A DNA stretch of 64,000 bases from Closterium sp. Naga37s-1 (taxonomy: Eukaryota > Streptophyta > Zygnematophyceae > Desmidiales > Closteriaceae), in contig CANJKZ010000547.1 in assembly GCA_947471745.1 (NCBI GenBank), forward strand, positions 379,501 through 443,500. The letters are read 5' to 3'. The notes under the pieces were generated by a model that saw only the letters and a program-made list of their open reading frames with translations, had not been told where the DNA came from and did no database searches. Shown piece after piece: positions 40,969-56,000 of this stretch. The translations under genes were made by a program, and so were the position numbers. Numbering within the stretch: position 1 is the stretch's first letter; the number at the start of each line of letters is the position of its first letter.

Positions 40969-41091
40969 TTTTAATCCTATAGTGGAATAAGAGTTCGGTT
41001 TTCAGATTCTTGGTTTTTAACAGGGTCAAACTTTTTACTACTGACTATCACTTGCCAAAGATTTTTTCTAGAGTGCAGCTCGCCTAAACAA
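40921..41091 (+). repeat. right inverted repeat of the Penelope-like element
   Basis: Ends CGCCTAAACAAA directly against the first satellite monomer; ACAAATGAAC is common to the element end and the monomer, so the exact junction is ambiguous by a few bases. Confidence 0.9.
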
Positions 41092-44000
41092 ATGAACTAC
41101 TCATCAAAGAAAGCAAGCACCCAATGCCATACCCTGTTCTCGTAGAGCTTCCAGTTGATCAGCAGTTCCGACAGGCACGCACCCACCAGCCCAAACAGAG
41201 TTGAATCTCGAGTCAACAAAATGAACTACTCATCAAAGAAAGCAAGCACCCAATGCCATACCCTGTTGTCGTAGAGCTTCCAGTTGATCAGCAGTTCCGA
41301 CAGGCACGCACCCACCAGCCCAAACAGAGTTGAATCTCGAGTCAACAAAATGAACTACTCATCAAAGAAAGCAAGCACCCAATGCCATACCCTGTTGTCG
41401 TAGAGCTTCCAGTTGATCAGCAGTTCCGACAGGCATGCACCCACCAGCCCAAACAGAGTTGAATCTCGAGTCAACAAAATGAACTACTCATCAAAGAAAG
41501 CAAGCACCCAATGCCATACCCTGTTGTCGTAGAGCTTCCAGTTGATCAGCAGTTCCGACAGGCACGCACCCACCAGCCCAAACAGAGTTGAATCTCGAGT
41601 CAACAAAATGAACTACTCATCAAAGAAAGCAAGCACCCAATGCCATACCCTGTTGTCGTAGAGCTTCCAGTTGATCAGCAGTTCCGACAGGCACGCACCC
41701 ACCAGCCCAAACAGAGTTGAATCTCGAGTCAACAAAATGAACTACTCATCAAAGAAAGCAAGCACCCAATGCCATACCCTGTTGTCGTAGAGCTTCCAGT
41801 TGATCAGCAGTTCCGACAGGCACGCACCCACCAGCCCAAACAGAGTTGAATCTCGAGTCAACAAAATGAACTACTCATCAAAGAAAGCAAGCACCCAATG
41901 CCATACCCTGTTGTCGTAGAGCTTCCAGTTGATCAGCAGTTCCGACAGGCACGCACCCACCAGCCCAAACAGAGTTGAATCTCGAGTCAACAAAATGAAC
42001 TACTCATCAAAGAAAGCAAGCACCCAATGCCATACCCTGTTGTCGTAGAGCTTCCAGTTGATCAGCAGTTCCGACAGGCACGCACCCACCAGCCCAAACA
42101 GAGTTGAATCTCGAGTCAACAAAATGAACTACTCATCAAAGAAAGCAAGCACCCAATGCCATACCCTGTTGTCGTAGAGCTTCCAGTTGATCAGCAGTTC
42201 CGACAGGCACGCACCCACCAGCCCAAACAGAGTTGAATCTCGAGTCAACAAAGTGAACTACTCATCAAAGAAAGCAAGCACCCAATGCCATACCCTGTTC
42301 TCGTAGAGCTTCCAGTTGATCAGCAGTTCCGACAGGCACGCACCCACCAGCCCAAACAGAGTTGAATCTCGAGTCAACAAAATGAACTACTCATCAAAGA
42401 AAGCAAGCACCCAATGCCATACGCTGTTGTCGTAGAGCTTCCAGTTGATCAGCAGTTCCGACAGGCACGCACCCACCAGCCCAAACAGAGTTGAATCTCG
42501 AGTCAACAAAATGAACTACTCATCAAAGAAAGCAAGCACCCAATGCCATACCCTGTTGTCGTAGAGCTTCCAGTTGATCAGCAGTTCCGACAGGCACGCA
42601 CCCACCAGCCCAAACAGAGTTGAATCTCGAGTCAACAAAATGAACTACTCATCAAAGAAAGCAAGCACCCAATGCCATACCCTGTTCTCGTAGAGCTTCC
42701 AGTTGATCAGCAGTTCCGACAGGCACGCACCCACCAGCCCAAACAGAGTTGAATCTCGAGTCAACAAAATGAACTACTCATCAAAGAAAGCAAGCACCCA
42801 ATGCCATACCCTGTTGTCGTAGAGCTTCCAGTTGATCAGCAGTTCCGACAGGCACGCACCCACCAGCCCAAACAGAGTTGAATCTCGAGTCAACAAAATG
42901 AACTACTCATCAAAGAAAGCAAGCACCCAATGCCATACCCTGTTGTCGTAGAGCTTCCAGTTGATCAGCAGTTCCGACAGGCATGCACCCACCAGCCCAA
43001 ACAGAGTTGAATCTCGAGTCAACAAAATGAACTACTCATCAAAGAAAGCAAGCACCCAATGCCATACCCTGTTGTCGTAGAGCTTCCAGTTGATCAGCAG
43101 TTCCGACAGGCACGCACCCACCAGCCCAAACAGAGTTGAATCTCGAGTCAACAAAATGAACTACTCATCAAAGAAAGCAAGCACCCAATGCCATACCCTG
43201 TTGTCGTAGAGCTTCCAGTTGATCAGCAGTTCCGACAGGCACGCACCCACCAGCCCAAACAGAGTTGAATCTCGAGTCAACAAAATGAACTACTCATCAA
43301 AGAAAGCAAGCACCCAATGCCATACCCTGTTGTCGTAGAGCTTCCAGTTGATCAGCAGTTCCGACAGGCACGCACCCACCAGCCCAAACAGAGTTGAATC
43401 TCGAGTCAACAAAATGAACTACTCATCAAAGAAAGCAAGCACCCAATGCCATACCCTGTTGTCGTAGAGCTTCCAGTTGATCAGCAGTTCCGACAGGCAC
43501 GCACCCACCAGCCCAAACAGAGTTGAATCTCGAGTCAACAAAATGAACTACTCATCAAAGAAAGCAAGCACCCAATGCCATACCCTGTTGTCGTAGAGCT
43601 TCCAGTTGATCAGCAGTTCCGACAGGCACGCACCCACCAGCCCAAACAGAGTTGAATCTCGAGTCAACAAAATGAACTACTCATCAAAGAAAGCAAGCAC
43701 CCAATGCCATACCCTGTTGTCGTAGAGCTTCCAGTTGATCAGCAGTTCCGACAGGCACGCACCCACCAGCCCAAACAGAGTTGAATCTCGAGTCAACAAA
43801 GTGAACTACTCATCAAAGAAAGCAAGCACCCAATGCCATACCCTGTTCTCGTAGAGCTTCCAGTTGATCAGCAGTTCCGACAGGCACGCACCCACCAGCC
43901 CAAACAGAGTTGAATCTCGAGTCAACAAAATGAACTACTCATCAAAGAAAGCAAGCACCCAATGCCATACGCTGTTGTCGTAGAGCTTCCAGTTGATCAG

Positions 44001-47000
44001 CAGTTCCGACAGGCACGCACCCACCAGCCCAAACAGAGTTGAATCTCGAGTCAACAAAATGAACTACTCATCAAAGAAAGCAAGCACCCAATGCCATACC
44101 CTGTTGTCGTAGAGCTTCCAGTTGATCAGCAGTTCCGACAGGCACGCACCCACCAGCCCAAACAGAGTTGAATCTCGAGTCAACAAAATGAACTACTCAT
44201 CAAAGAAAGCAAGCACCCAATGCCATACCCTGTTCTCGTAGAGCTTCCAGTTGATCAGCAGTTCCGACAGGCACGCACCCACCAGCCCAAACAGAGTTGA
44301 ATCTCGAGTCAACAAAATGAACTACTCATCAAAGAAAGCAAGCACCCAATGCCATACCCTGTTGTCGTAGAGCTTCCAGTTGATCAGCAGTTCCGACAGG
44401 CACGCACCCACCAGCCCAAACAGAGTTGAATCTCGAGTCAACAAAATGAACTACTCATCAAAGAAAGCAAGCACCCAATGCCATACCCTGTTGTCGTAGA
44501 GCTTCCAGTTGATCAGCAGTTCCGACAGGCACGCACCCACCAGCCCAAACAGAGTTGAATCTCGAGTCAACAAAATGAACTACTCATCAAAGAAAGCAAG
44601 CACCCAATGCCATACCCTGTTGTCGTAGAGCTTCCAGTTGATCAGCAGTTCCGACAGGCATGCACCCACCAGCCCAAACAGAGTTGAATCTCGAGTCAAC
44701 AAAATGAACTACTCATCAAAGAAAGCAAGCACCCAATGCCATACCCTGTTCTCGTAGAGCTTCCAGTTGATCAGCAGTTCCGACAGGCACGCACCCACCA
44801 GCCCAAACAGAGTTGAATCTCGAGTCAACAAAATGAACTACTCATCAAAGAAAGCAAGCACCCAATGCCATACCCTGTTGTCGTAGAGCTTCCAGTTGAT
44901 CAGCAGTTCCGACAGGCACGCACCCACCAGCCCAAACAGAGTTGAATCTCGAGTCAACAAAATGAACTACTCATCAAAGAAAGCAAGCACCCAATGCCAT
45001 ACCCTGTTGTCGTAGAGCTTCCAGTTGATCAGCAGTTCCGACAGGCACGCACCCACCAGCCCAAACAGAGTTGAATCTCGAGTCAACAAAATGAACTACT
45101 CATCAAAGAAAGCAAGCACCCAATGCCATACCCTGTTGTCGTAGAGCTTCCAGTTGATCAGCAGTTCCGACAGGCACGCACCCACCAGCCCAAACAGAGT
45201 TGAATCTCGAGTCAACAAAATGAACTACTCATCAAAGAAAGCAAGCACCCAATGCCATACCCTGTTCTCGTAGAGCTTCCAGTTGATCAGCAGTTCCGAC
45301 AGGCACGCACCCACCAGCCCAAACAGAGTTGAATCTCGAGTCAACAAAATGAACTACTCATCAAAGAAAGCAAGCACCCAATGCCATACCCTGTTCTCGT
45401 AGAGCTTCCAGTTGATCAGCAGTTCCGACAGGCACGCACCCACCAGCCCAAACAGAGTTGAATCTCGAGTCAACAAAATGAACTACTCATCAAAGAAAGC
45501 AAGCACCCAATGCCATACCCTGTTGTCGTAGAGCTTCCAGTTGATCAGCAGTTCCGACAGGCACGCACCCACCAGCCCAAACAGAGTTGAATCTCGAGTC
45601 AACAAAATGAACTACTAATCAAAGAAAGCAAGCACCCAATGCCATACCCTGTTCTCGTAGAGCTTCCAGTTGATCAGCAGTTCCGACAGGCACGCACCCA
45701 CCAGCCCAAACAGAGTTGAATCTCGAGTCAACAAACTGAACTACTCATCAAAGAAAGCAAGCACCCAATGCCATACCCTGTTGTCGTAGAGCTTCCAGTT
45801 GATCAGCAGTTCCGACAGGCACGCACCCACCAGCCCAAACAGAGTTGAATCTCGAGTCAACAAAGTGAACTACTCATCAAAGAAAGCAAGCACCCAATGC
45901 CATACCCTGTTCTCGTAGAGCTTCCAGTTGATCAGCAGTTCCGACAGGCACGCACCCACCAGCCCAAACAGAGTTGAATCTCGAGTCAACAAAATGAACT
46001 ACTCATCAAAGAAAGCAAGCACCCAATGCCATACGCTGTTGTCGTAGAGCTTCCAGTTGATCAGCAGTTCCGACAGGCACGCACCCACCAGCCCAAACAG
46101 AGTTGAATCTCGAGTCAACAAAATGAACTACTCATCAAAGAAAGCAAGCACCCAATGCCATACCCTGTTGTCGTAGAGCTTCCAGTTGATCAGCAGTTCC
46201 GACAGGCACGCACCCACCAGCCCAAACAGAGTTGAATCTCGAGTCAACAAAATGAACTACTCATCAAAGAAAGCAAGCACCCAATGCCATACCCTGTTCT
46301 CGTAGAGCTTCCAGTTGATCAGCAGTTCCGACAGGCACGCACCCACCAGCCCAAACAGAGTTGAATCTCGAGTCAACAAAATGAACTACTCATCAAAGAA
46401 AGCAAGCACCCAATGCCATACCCTGTTGTCGTAGAGCTTCCAGTTGATCAGCAGTTCCGACAGGCACGCACCCACCAGCCCAAACAGAGTTGAATCTCGA
46501 GTCAACAAAATGAACTACTCATCAAAGAAAGCAAGCACCCAATGCCATACCCTGTTGTCGTAGAGCTTCCAGTTGATCAGCAGTTCCGACAGGCACGCAC
46601 CCACCAGCCCAAACAGAGTTGAATCTCGAGTCAACAAAATGAACTACTCATCAAAGAAAGCAAGCACCCAATGCCATACCCTGTTGTCGTAGAGCTTCCA
46701 GTTGATCAGCAGTTCCGACAGGCATGCACCCACCAGCCCAAACAGAGTTGAATCTCGAGTCAACAAAATGAACTACTCATCAAAGAAAGCAAGCACCCAA
46801 TGCCATACCCTGTTCTCGTAGAGCTTCCAGTTGATCAGCAGTTCCGACAGGCACGCACCCACCAGCCCAAACAGAGTTGAATCTCGAGTCAACAAAATGA
46901 ACTACTCATCAAAGAAAGCAAGCACCCAATGCCATACCCTGTTGTCGTAGAGCTTCCAGTTGATCAGCAGTTCCGACAGGCACGCACCCACCAGCCCAAA

Positions 47001-50000
47001 CAGAGTTGAATCTCGAGTCAACAAAATGAACTACTCATCAAAGAAAGCAAGCACCCAATGCCATACCCTGTTCTCGTAGAGCTTCCAGTTGATCAGCAGT
47101 TCCGACAGGCACGCACCCACCAGCCCAAACAGAGTTGAATCTCGAGTCAACAAAATGAACTACTCATCAAAGAAAGCAAGCACCCAATGCCATACCCTGT
47201 TGTCGTAGAGCTTCCAGTTGATCAGCAGTTCCGACAGGCACGCACCCACCAGCCCAAACAGAGTTGAATCTCGAGTCAACAAAATGAACTACTCATCAAA
47301 GAAAGCAAGCACCCAATGCCATACCCTGTTCTCGTAGAGCTTCCAGTTGATCAGCAGTTCCGACAGGCACGCACCCACCAGCCCAAACAGAGTTGAATCT
47401 CGAGTCAACAAAATGAACTACTCATCAAAGAAAGCAAGCACCCAATGCCATACCCTGTTCTCGTAGAGCTTCCAGTTGATCAGCAGTTCCGACAGGCACG
47501 CACCCACCAGCCCAAACAGAGTTGAATCTCGAGTCAACAAAATGAACTACTCATCAAAGAAAGCAAGCACCCAATGCCATACCCTGTTGTCGTAGAGCGT
47601 CCAGTTGATCAGCAGTTCCGACAGGCACGCACCCACCAGCCCAAACAGAGTTGAATCTCGAGTCAACAAAATGAACTACTCATCAAAGAAAGCAAGCACC
47701 CAATGCCATACCCTGTTGTCGTAGAGCTTCCAGTTGATCAGCAGTTCCGACAGGCACGCACCCACCAGCCCAAACAGAGTTGAATCTCGAGTCAACAAAA
47801 TGAACTACTCATCAAAGAAAGCAAGCACCCAATGCCATACCCTGTTCTCGTAGAGCTTCCAGTTGATCAGCAGTTCCGACAGGCACGCACCCACCAGCCC
47901 AAACAGAGTTGAATCTCGAGTCAACAAAATGAACTACTCATCAAAGAAAGCAAGCACCCAATGCCATACCCTGTTGTCGTAGAGCTTCCAGTTGATCAGC
48001 AGTTCCGACAGGCACGCACCCACCAGCCCAAACAGAGTTGAATCTCGAGTCAACAAAATGAACTACTCATCAAAGAAAGCAAGCACCCAATGCCATACCC
48101 TGTTGTCGTAGAGCTTCCAGTTGATCAGCAGTTCCGACAGGCATGCACCCACCAGCCCAAACAGAGTTGAATCTCGAGTCAACAAAATGAACTACTCATC
48201 AAAGAAAGCAAGCACCCAATGCCATACCCTGTTGTCGTAGAGCTTCCAGTTGATCAGCAGTTCCGACAGGCACGCACCCACCAGCCCAAACAGAGTTGAA
48301 TCTCGAGTCAACAAAATGAACTACTCATCAAAGAAAGCAAGCACCCAATGCCATACCCTGTTGTCGTAGAGCTTCCAGTTGATCAGCAGTTCCGACAGGC
48401 ACGCACCCACCAGCCCAAACAGAGTTGAATCTCGAGTCAACAAAATGAACTACTCATCAAAGAAAGCAAGCACCCAATGCCATACCCTGTTGTCGTAGAG
48501 CTTCCAGTTGATCAGCAGTTCCGACAGGCACGCACCCACCAGCCCAAACAGAGTTGAATCTCGAGTCAACAAAATGAACTACTCATCAAAGAAAGCAAGC
48601 ACCCAATGCCATACCCTGTTGTCGTAGAGCTTCCAGTTGATCAGCAGTTCCGACAGGCACGCACCCACCAGCCCAAACAGAGTTGAATCTCGAGTCAACA
48701 AAATGAACTACTCATCAAAGAAAGCAAGCACCCAATGCCATACCCTGTTGTCGTAGAGCTTCCAGTTGATCAGCAGTTCCGACAGGCACGCACCCACCAG
48801 CCCAAACAGAGTTGAATCTCGAGTCAACAAAATGAACTACTCATCAAAGAAAGCAAGCACCCAATGCCATACCCTGTTGTCGTAGAGCTTCCAGTTGATC
48901 AGCAGTTCCGACAGGCACGCACCCACCAGCCCAAACAGAGTTGAATCTCGAGTCAACAAAGTGAACTACTCATCAAAGAAAGCAAGCACCCAATGCCATA
49001 CCCTGTTCTCGTAGAGCTTCCAGTTGATCAGCAGTTCCGACAGGCACGCACCCACCAGCCCAAACAGAGTTGAATCTCGAGTCAACAAAATGAACTACTC
49101 ATCAAAGAAAGCAAGCACCCAATGCCATACGCTGTTGTCGTAGAGCTTCCAGTTGATCAGCAGTTCCGACAGGCACGCACCCACCAGCCCAAACAGAGTT
49201 GAATCTCGAGTCAACAAAATGAACTACTCATCAAAGAAAGCAAGCACCCAATGCCATACCCTGTTGTCGTAGAGCTTCCAGTTGATCAGCAGTTCCGACA
49301 GGCACGCACCCACCAGCCCAAACAGAGTTGAATCTCGAGTCAACAAAATGAACTACTCATCAAAGAAAGCAAGCACCCAATGCCATACCCTGTTCTCGTA
49401 GAGCTTCCAGTTGATCAGCAGTTCCGACAGGCACGCACCCACCAGCCCAAACAGAGTTGAATCTCGAGTCAACAAAATGAACTACTCATCAAAGAAAGCA
49501 AGCACCCAATGCCATACCCTGTTGTCGTAGAGCTTCCAGTTGATCAGCAGTTCCGACAGGCACGCACCCACCAGCCCAAACAGAGTTGAATCTCGAGTCA
49601 ACAAAATGAACTACTCATCAAAGAAAGCAAGCACCCAATGCCATACCCTGTTGTCGTAGAGCTTCCAGTTGATCAGCAGTTCCGACAGGCATGCACCCAC
49701 CAGCCCAAACAGAGTTGAATCTCGAGTCAACAAAATGAACTACTCATCAAAGAAAGCAAGCACCCAATGCCATACCCTGTTGTCGTAGAGCTTCCAGTTG
49801 ATCAGCAGTTCCGACAGGCACGCACCCACCAGCCCAAACAGAGTTGAATCTCGAGTCAACAAAATGAACTACTCATCAAAGAAAGCAAGCACCCAATGCC
49901 ATACCCTGTTGTCGTAGAGCTTCCAGTTGATCAGCAGTTCCGACAGGCACGCACCCACCAGCCCAAACAGAGTTGAATCTCGAGTCAACAAAATGAACTA

Positions 50001-53000
50001 CTCATCAAAGAAAGCAAGCACCCAATGCCATACCCTGTTGTCGTAGAGCTTCCAGTTGATCAGCAGTTCCGACAGGCACGCATCCACCAGCCCAAACAGA
50101 GTTGAATCTCGAGTCAACAAAATGAACTACTCATCAAAGAAAGCAAGCACCCAATGCCATACCCTGTTGTCGTAGAGCTTCCAGTTGATCAGCAGTTCCG
50201 ACAGGCACGCACCCACCAGCCCAAACAGAGTTGAATCTCGAGTCAACAAAATGAACTACTCATCAAAGAAAGCAAGCACCCAATGCCATACCCTGTTGTC
50301 GTAGAGCTTCCAGTTGATCAGCAGTTCCGACAGGCACGCACCCACCAGCCCAAACAGAGTTGAATCTCGAGTCAACAAAATGAACTACTCATCAAAGAAA
50401 GCAAGCACCCAATGCCATACCCTGTTGTCGTAGAGCTTCCAGTTGATCAGCAGTTCCGACAGGCACGCACCCACCAGCCCAAACAGAGTTGAATCTCGAG
50501 TCAACAAAGTGAACTACTCATCAAAGAAAGCAAGCACCCAATGCTAACCCTGTTCTCGTAGAGCTTCCAGTTGATCAGCAGTTCCGACAGGCACGCACCC
50601 ACCAGCCCAAACAGAGTTGAATCTCGAGTCAACAAAATGAACTACTCATCAAAGAAAGCAAGCACCCAATGCCATACGCTGTTGTCGTAGAGCTTCCAGT
50701 TGATCAGCAGTTCCGACAGGCACGCACCCACCAGCCCAAACAGAGTTGAATCTCGAGTCAACAAAATGAACTACTCATCAAAGAAAGCAAGCACCCAATG
50801 CCATACCCTGTTGTCGTAGAGCTTCCAGTTGATCAGCAGTTCCGACAGGCACGCACCCACCAGCCCAAACAGAGTTGAATCTCGAGTCAACAAAATGAAC
50901 TACTCATCAAAGAAAGCAAGCACCCAATGCCATACCCTGTTCTCGTAGAGCTTCCAGTTGATCAGCAGTTCCGACAGGCACGCACCCACCAGCCCAAACA
51001 GAGTTGAATCTCGAGTCAACAAAATGAACTACTCATCAAAGAAAGCAAGCACCCAATGCCATACCCTGTTGTCGTAGAGCTTCCAGTTGATCAGCAGTTC
51101 CGACAGGCACGCACCCACCAGCCCAAACAGAGTTGAATCTCGAGTCAACAAAATGAACTACTCATCAAAGAAAGCAAGCACCCAATGCCATACCCTGTTG
51201 TCGTAGAGCTTCCAGTTGATCAGCAGTTCCGACAGGCACGCACCCACCAGCCCAAACAGAGTTGAATCTCGAGTCAACAAAATGAACTACTCATCAAAGA
51301 AAGCAAGCACCCAATGCCATACCCTGTTGTCGTAGAGCTTCCAGTTGATCAGCAGTTCCGACAGGCATGCACCCACCAGCCCAAACAGAGTTGAATCTCG
51401 AGTCAACAAAATGAACTACTCATCAAAGAAAGCAAGCACCCAATGCCATACCCTGTTCTCGTAGAGCTTCCAGTTGATCAGCAGTTCCGACAGGCACGCA
51501 CCCACCAGCCCAAACAGAGTTGAATCTCGAGTCAACAAAATGAACTACTCATCAAAGAAAGCAAGCACCCAATGCCATACCCTGTTGTCGTAGAGCTTCC
51601 AGTTGATCAGCAGTTCCGACAGGCACGCACCCACCAGCCCAAACAGAGTTGAATCTCGAGTCAACAAAATGAACTACTCATCAAAGAAAGCAAGCACCCA
51701 ATGCCATACCCTGTTGTCGTAGAGCTTCCAGTTGATCAGCAGTTCCGACAGGCACGCACCCACCAGCCCAAACAGAGTTGAATCTCGAGTCAACAAAATG
51801 AACTACTCATCAAAGAAAGCAAGCACCCAATGCCATACCCTGTTGTCGTAGAGCTTCCAGTTGATCAGCAGTTCCGACAGGCACGCACCCACCAGCCCAA
51901 ACAGAGTTGAATCTCGAGTCAACAAAATGAACTACTCATCAAAGAAAGCAAGCACCCAATGCCATACCCTGTTCTCGTAGAGCTTCCAGTTGATCAGCAG
52001 TTCCGACAGGCACGCACCCACCAGCCCAAACAGAGTTGAATCTCGAGTCAACAAAATGAACTACTCATCAAAGAAAGCAAGCACCCAATGCCATACCCTG
52101 TTCTCGTAGAGCTTCCAGTTGATCAGCAGTTCCGACAGGCACGCACCCACCAGCCCAAACAGAGTTGAATCTCGAGTCAACAAAATGAACTACTCATCAA
52201 AGAAAGCAAGCACCCAATGCCATACCCTGTTGTCGTAGAGCGTCCAGTTGATCAGCAGTTCCGACAGGCACGCACCCACCAGCCCAAACAGAGTTGAATC
52301 TCGAGTCAACAAAATGAACTACTCATCAAAGAAAGCAAGCACCCAATGCCATACCCTGTTCTCGTAGAGCTTCCAGTTGATCAGCAGTTCCGACAGGCAC
52401 GCACCCACCAGCCCAAACAGAGTTGAATCTCGAGTCAACAAAATGAACTACTCATCAAAGAAAGCAAGCACCCAATGCCATACCCTGTTGTCGTAGAGCG
52501 TCCAGTTGATCAGCAGTTCCGACAGGCACGCACCCACCAGCCCAAACAGAGTTGAATCTCGAGTCAACAAAATGAACTACTCATCAAAGAAAGCAAGCAC
52601 CCAATGCCATACCCTGTTGTCGTAGAGCTTCCAGTTGATCAGCAGTTCCGACAGGCACGCACCCACCAGCCCAAACAGAGTTGAATCTCGAGTCAACAAA
52701 ATGAACTACTCATCAAAGAAAGCAAGCACCCAATGCCATACCCTGTTCTCGTAGAGCTTCCAGTTGATCAGCAGTTCCGACAGGCACGCACCCACCAGCC
52801 CAAACAGAGTTGAATCTCGAGTCAACAAAATGAACTACTCATCAAAGAAAGCAAGCACCCAATGCCATACCCTGTTGTCGTAGAGCTTCCAGTTGATCAG
52901 CAGTTCCGACAGGCACGCACCCACCAGCCCAAACAGAGTTGAATCTCGAGTCAACAAAATGAACTACTCATCAAAGAAAGCAAGCACCCAATGCCATACC

Positions 53001-56000
53001 CTGTTGTCGTAGAGCTTCCAGTTGATCAGCAGTTCCGACAGGCATGCACCCACCAGCCCAAACAGAGTTGAATCTCGAGTCAACAAAATGAACTACTCAT
53101 CAAAGAAAGCAAGCACCCAATGCCATACCCTGTTGTCGTAGAGCTTCCAGTTGATCAGCAGTTCCGACAGGCACGCACCCACCAGCCCAAACAGAGTTGA
53201 ATCTCGAGTCAACAAAATGAACTACTCATCAAAGAAAGCAAGCACCCAATGCCATACGCTGTTGTCGTAGAGCTTCCAGTTGATCAGCAGTTCCGACAGG
53301 CACGCACCCACCAGCCCAAACAGAGTTGAATCTCGAGTCAACAAAATGAACTACTCATCAAAGAAAGCAAGCACCCAATGCCATACCCTGTTGTCGTAGA
53401 GCTTCCAGTTGATCAGCAGTTCCGACAGGCACGCACCCACCAGCCCAAACAGAGTTGAATCTCGAGTCAACAAAATGAACTACTCATCAAAGAAAGCAAG
53501 CACCCAATGCCATACCCTGTTGTCGTAGAGCTTCCAGTTGATCAGCAGTTCCGACAGGCACGCACCCACCAGCCCAAACAGAGTTGAATCTCGAGTCAAC
53601 AAAATGAACTACTCATCAAAGAAAGCAAGCACCCAATGCCATACCCTGTTGTCGTAGAGCTTCCAGTTGATCAGCAGTTCCGACAGGCATGCACCCACCA
53701 GCCCAAACAGAGTTGAATCTCGAGTCAACAAAATGAACTACTCATCAAAGAAAGCAAGCACCCAATGCCATACCCTGTTCTCGTAGAGCTTCCAGTTGAT
53801 CAGCAGTTCCGACAGGCACGCACCCACCAGCCCAAACAGAGTTGAATCTCGAGTCAACAAAATGAACTACTCATCAAAGAAAGCAAGCACCCAATGCCAT
53901 ACCCTGTTGTCGTAGAGCTTCCAGTTGATCAGCAGTTCCGACAGGCACGCACCCACCAGCCCAAACAGAGTTGAATCTCGAGTCAACAAAATGAACTACT
54001 CATCAAAGAAAGCAAGCACCCAATGCCATACCCTGTTGTCGTAGAGCTTCCAGTTGATCAGCAGTTCCGACAGGCATGCACCCACCAGCCCAAACAGAGT
54101 TGAATCTCGAGTCAACAAAATGAACTACTCATCAAAGAAAGCAAGCACCCAATGCCATACCCTGTTCTCGTAGAGCTTCCAGTTGATCAGCAGTTCCGAC
54201 AGGCACGCACCCACCAGCCCAAACAGAGTTGAATCTCGAGTCAACAAAATGAACTACTCATCAAAGAAAGCAAGCACCCAATGCCATACCCTGTTGTCGT
54301 AGAGCTTCCAGTTGATCAGCAGTTCCGACAGGCACGCACCCACCAGCCCAAACAGAGTTGAATCTCGAGTCAACAAAATGAACTACTCATCAAAGAAAGC
54401 AAGCACCCAATGCCATACCCTGTTGTCGTAGAGCTTCCAGTTGATCAGCAGTTCCGACAGGCACGCACCCACCAGCCCAAACAGAGTTGAATCTCGAGTC
54501 AACAAAATGAACTACTCATCAAAGAAAGCAAGCACCCAATGCCATACCCTGTTGTCGTAGAGCTTCCAGTTGATCAGCAGTTCCGACAGGCACGCACCCA
54601 CCAGCCCAAACAGAGTTGAATCTCGAGTCAACAAAATGAACTACTCATCAAAGAAAGCAAGCACCCAATGCCATACCCTGTTGTCGTAGAGCTTCCAGTT
54701 GATCAGCAGTTCCGACAGGCATGCACCCACCAGCCCAAACAGAGTTGAATCTCGAGTCAACAAAATGAACTACTCATCAAAGAAAGCAAGCACCCAATGC
54801 CATACCCTGTTCTCGTAGAGCTTCCAGTTGATCAGCAGTTCCGACAGGCACGCACCCACCAGCCCAAACAGAGTTGAATCTCGAGTCAACAAAATGAACT
54901 ACTCATCAAAGAAAGCAAGCACCCAATGCCATACCCTGTTGTCGTAGAGCTTCCAGTTGATCAGCAGTTCCGACAGGCACGCACCCACCAGCCCAAACAG
55001 AGTTGAATCTCGAGTCAACAAAATGAACTACTCATCAAAGAAAGCAAGCACCCAATGCCATACCCTGTTGTCGTAGAGCTTCCAGTTGATCAGCAGTTCC
55101 GACAGGCACGCACCCACCAGCCCAAACAGAGTTGAATCTCGAGTCAACAAAATGAACTACTCATCAAAGAAAGCAAGCACCCAATGCCATACCCTGTTGT
55201 CGTAGAGCTTCCAGTTGATCAGCAGTTCCGACAGGCACGCACCCACCAGCCCAAACAGAGTTGAATCTCGAGTCAACAAAATGAACTACTCATCAAAGAA
55301 AGCAAGCACCCAATGCCATACCCTGTTGTCGTAGAGCTTCCAGTTGATCAGCAGTTCCGACAGGCATGCACCCACCAGCCCAAACAGAGTTGAATCTCGA
55401 GTCAACAAAATGAACTACTCATCAAAGAAAGCAAGCACCCAATGCCATACCCTGTTCTCGTAGAGCTTCCAGTTGATCAGCAGTTCCGACAGGCACGCAC
55501 CCACCAGCCCAAACAGAGTTGAATCTCGAGTCAACAAAATGAACTACTCATCAAAGAAAGCAAGCACCCAATGCCATACCCTGTTCTCGTAGAGCTTCCA
55601 GTTGATCAGCAGTTCCGACAGGCACGCACCCACCAGCCCAAAACAGAGTTGAATCTCGAGTCAACAAAATGAACTACTCATCAAAGAAAGCAAGCACCCA
55701 ATGCCATACCCTGTTGTCGTAGAGCTTCCAGTTGATCAGCAGTTCCGACAGGCACGCACCCACCAGCCCAAACAGAGTTGAATCTCGAGTCAACAAAATG
55801 AACTACTCATCAAAGAAAGCAAGCACCCAATGCCATACCCTGTTGTCGTAGAGCTTCCAGTTGATCAGCAGTTCCGACAGGCACGCACCCACCAGCCCAA
55901 ACAGAGTTGAATCTCGAGTCAACAAAATGAACTACTCATCAAAGAAAGCAAGCACCCAATGCCATACCCTGTTGTCGTAGAGCTTCCAGTTGATCAGCAG

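Larger units (their letters stand above)
39445..41091 (+). mobile_element. Penelope-like retroelement with inverted terminal repeats
   Basis: One RT gene (39655-40695) lies between two inverted copies of a 171-bp repeat (39445-39615 and 40921-41091, about 93-95% identical in reverse complement). A hammerhead ribozyme motif is at the inner end of the right repeat. Terminal repeats that may be inverted, a telomerase-related RT and hammerhead motifs are marks of Penelope-like elements. I see no GIY-YIG nuclease, so this is an endonuclease-lacking type or a partial copy. No target duplication is evident. It lies between the PARG exon 5 minisatellite and the satellite array. Confidence 0.75.
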
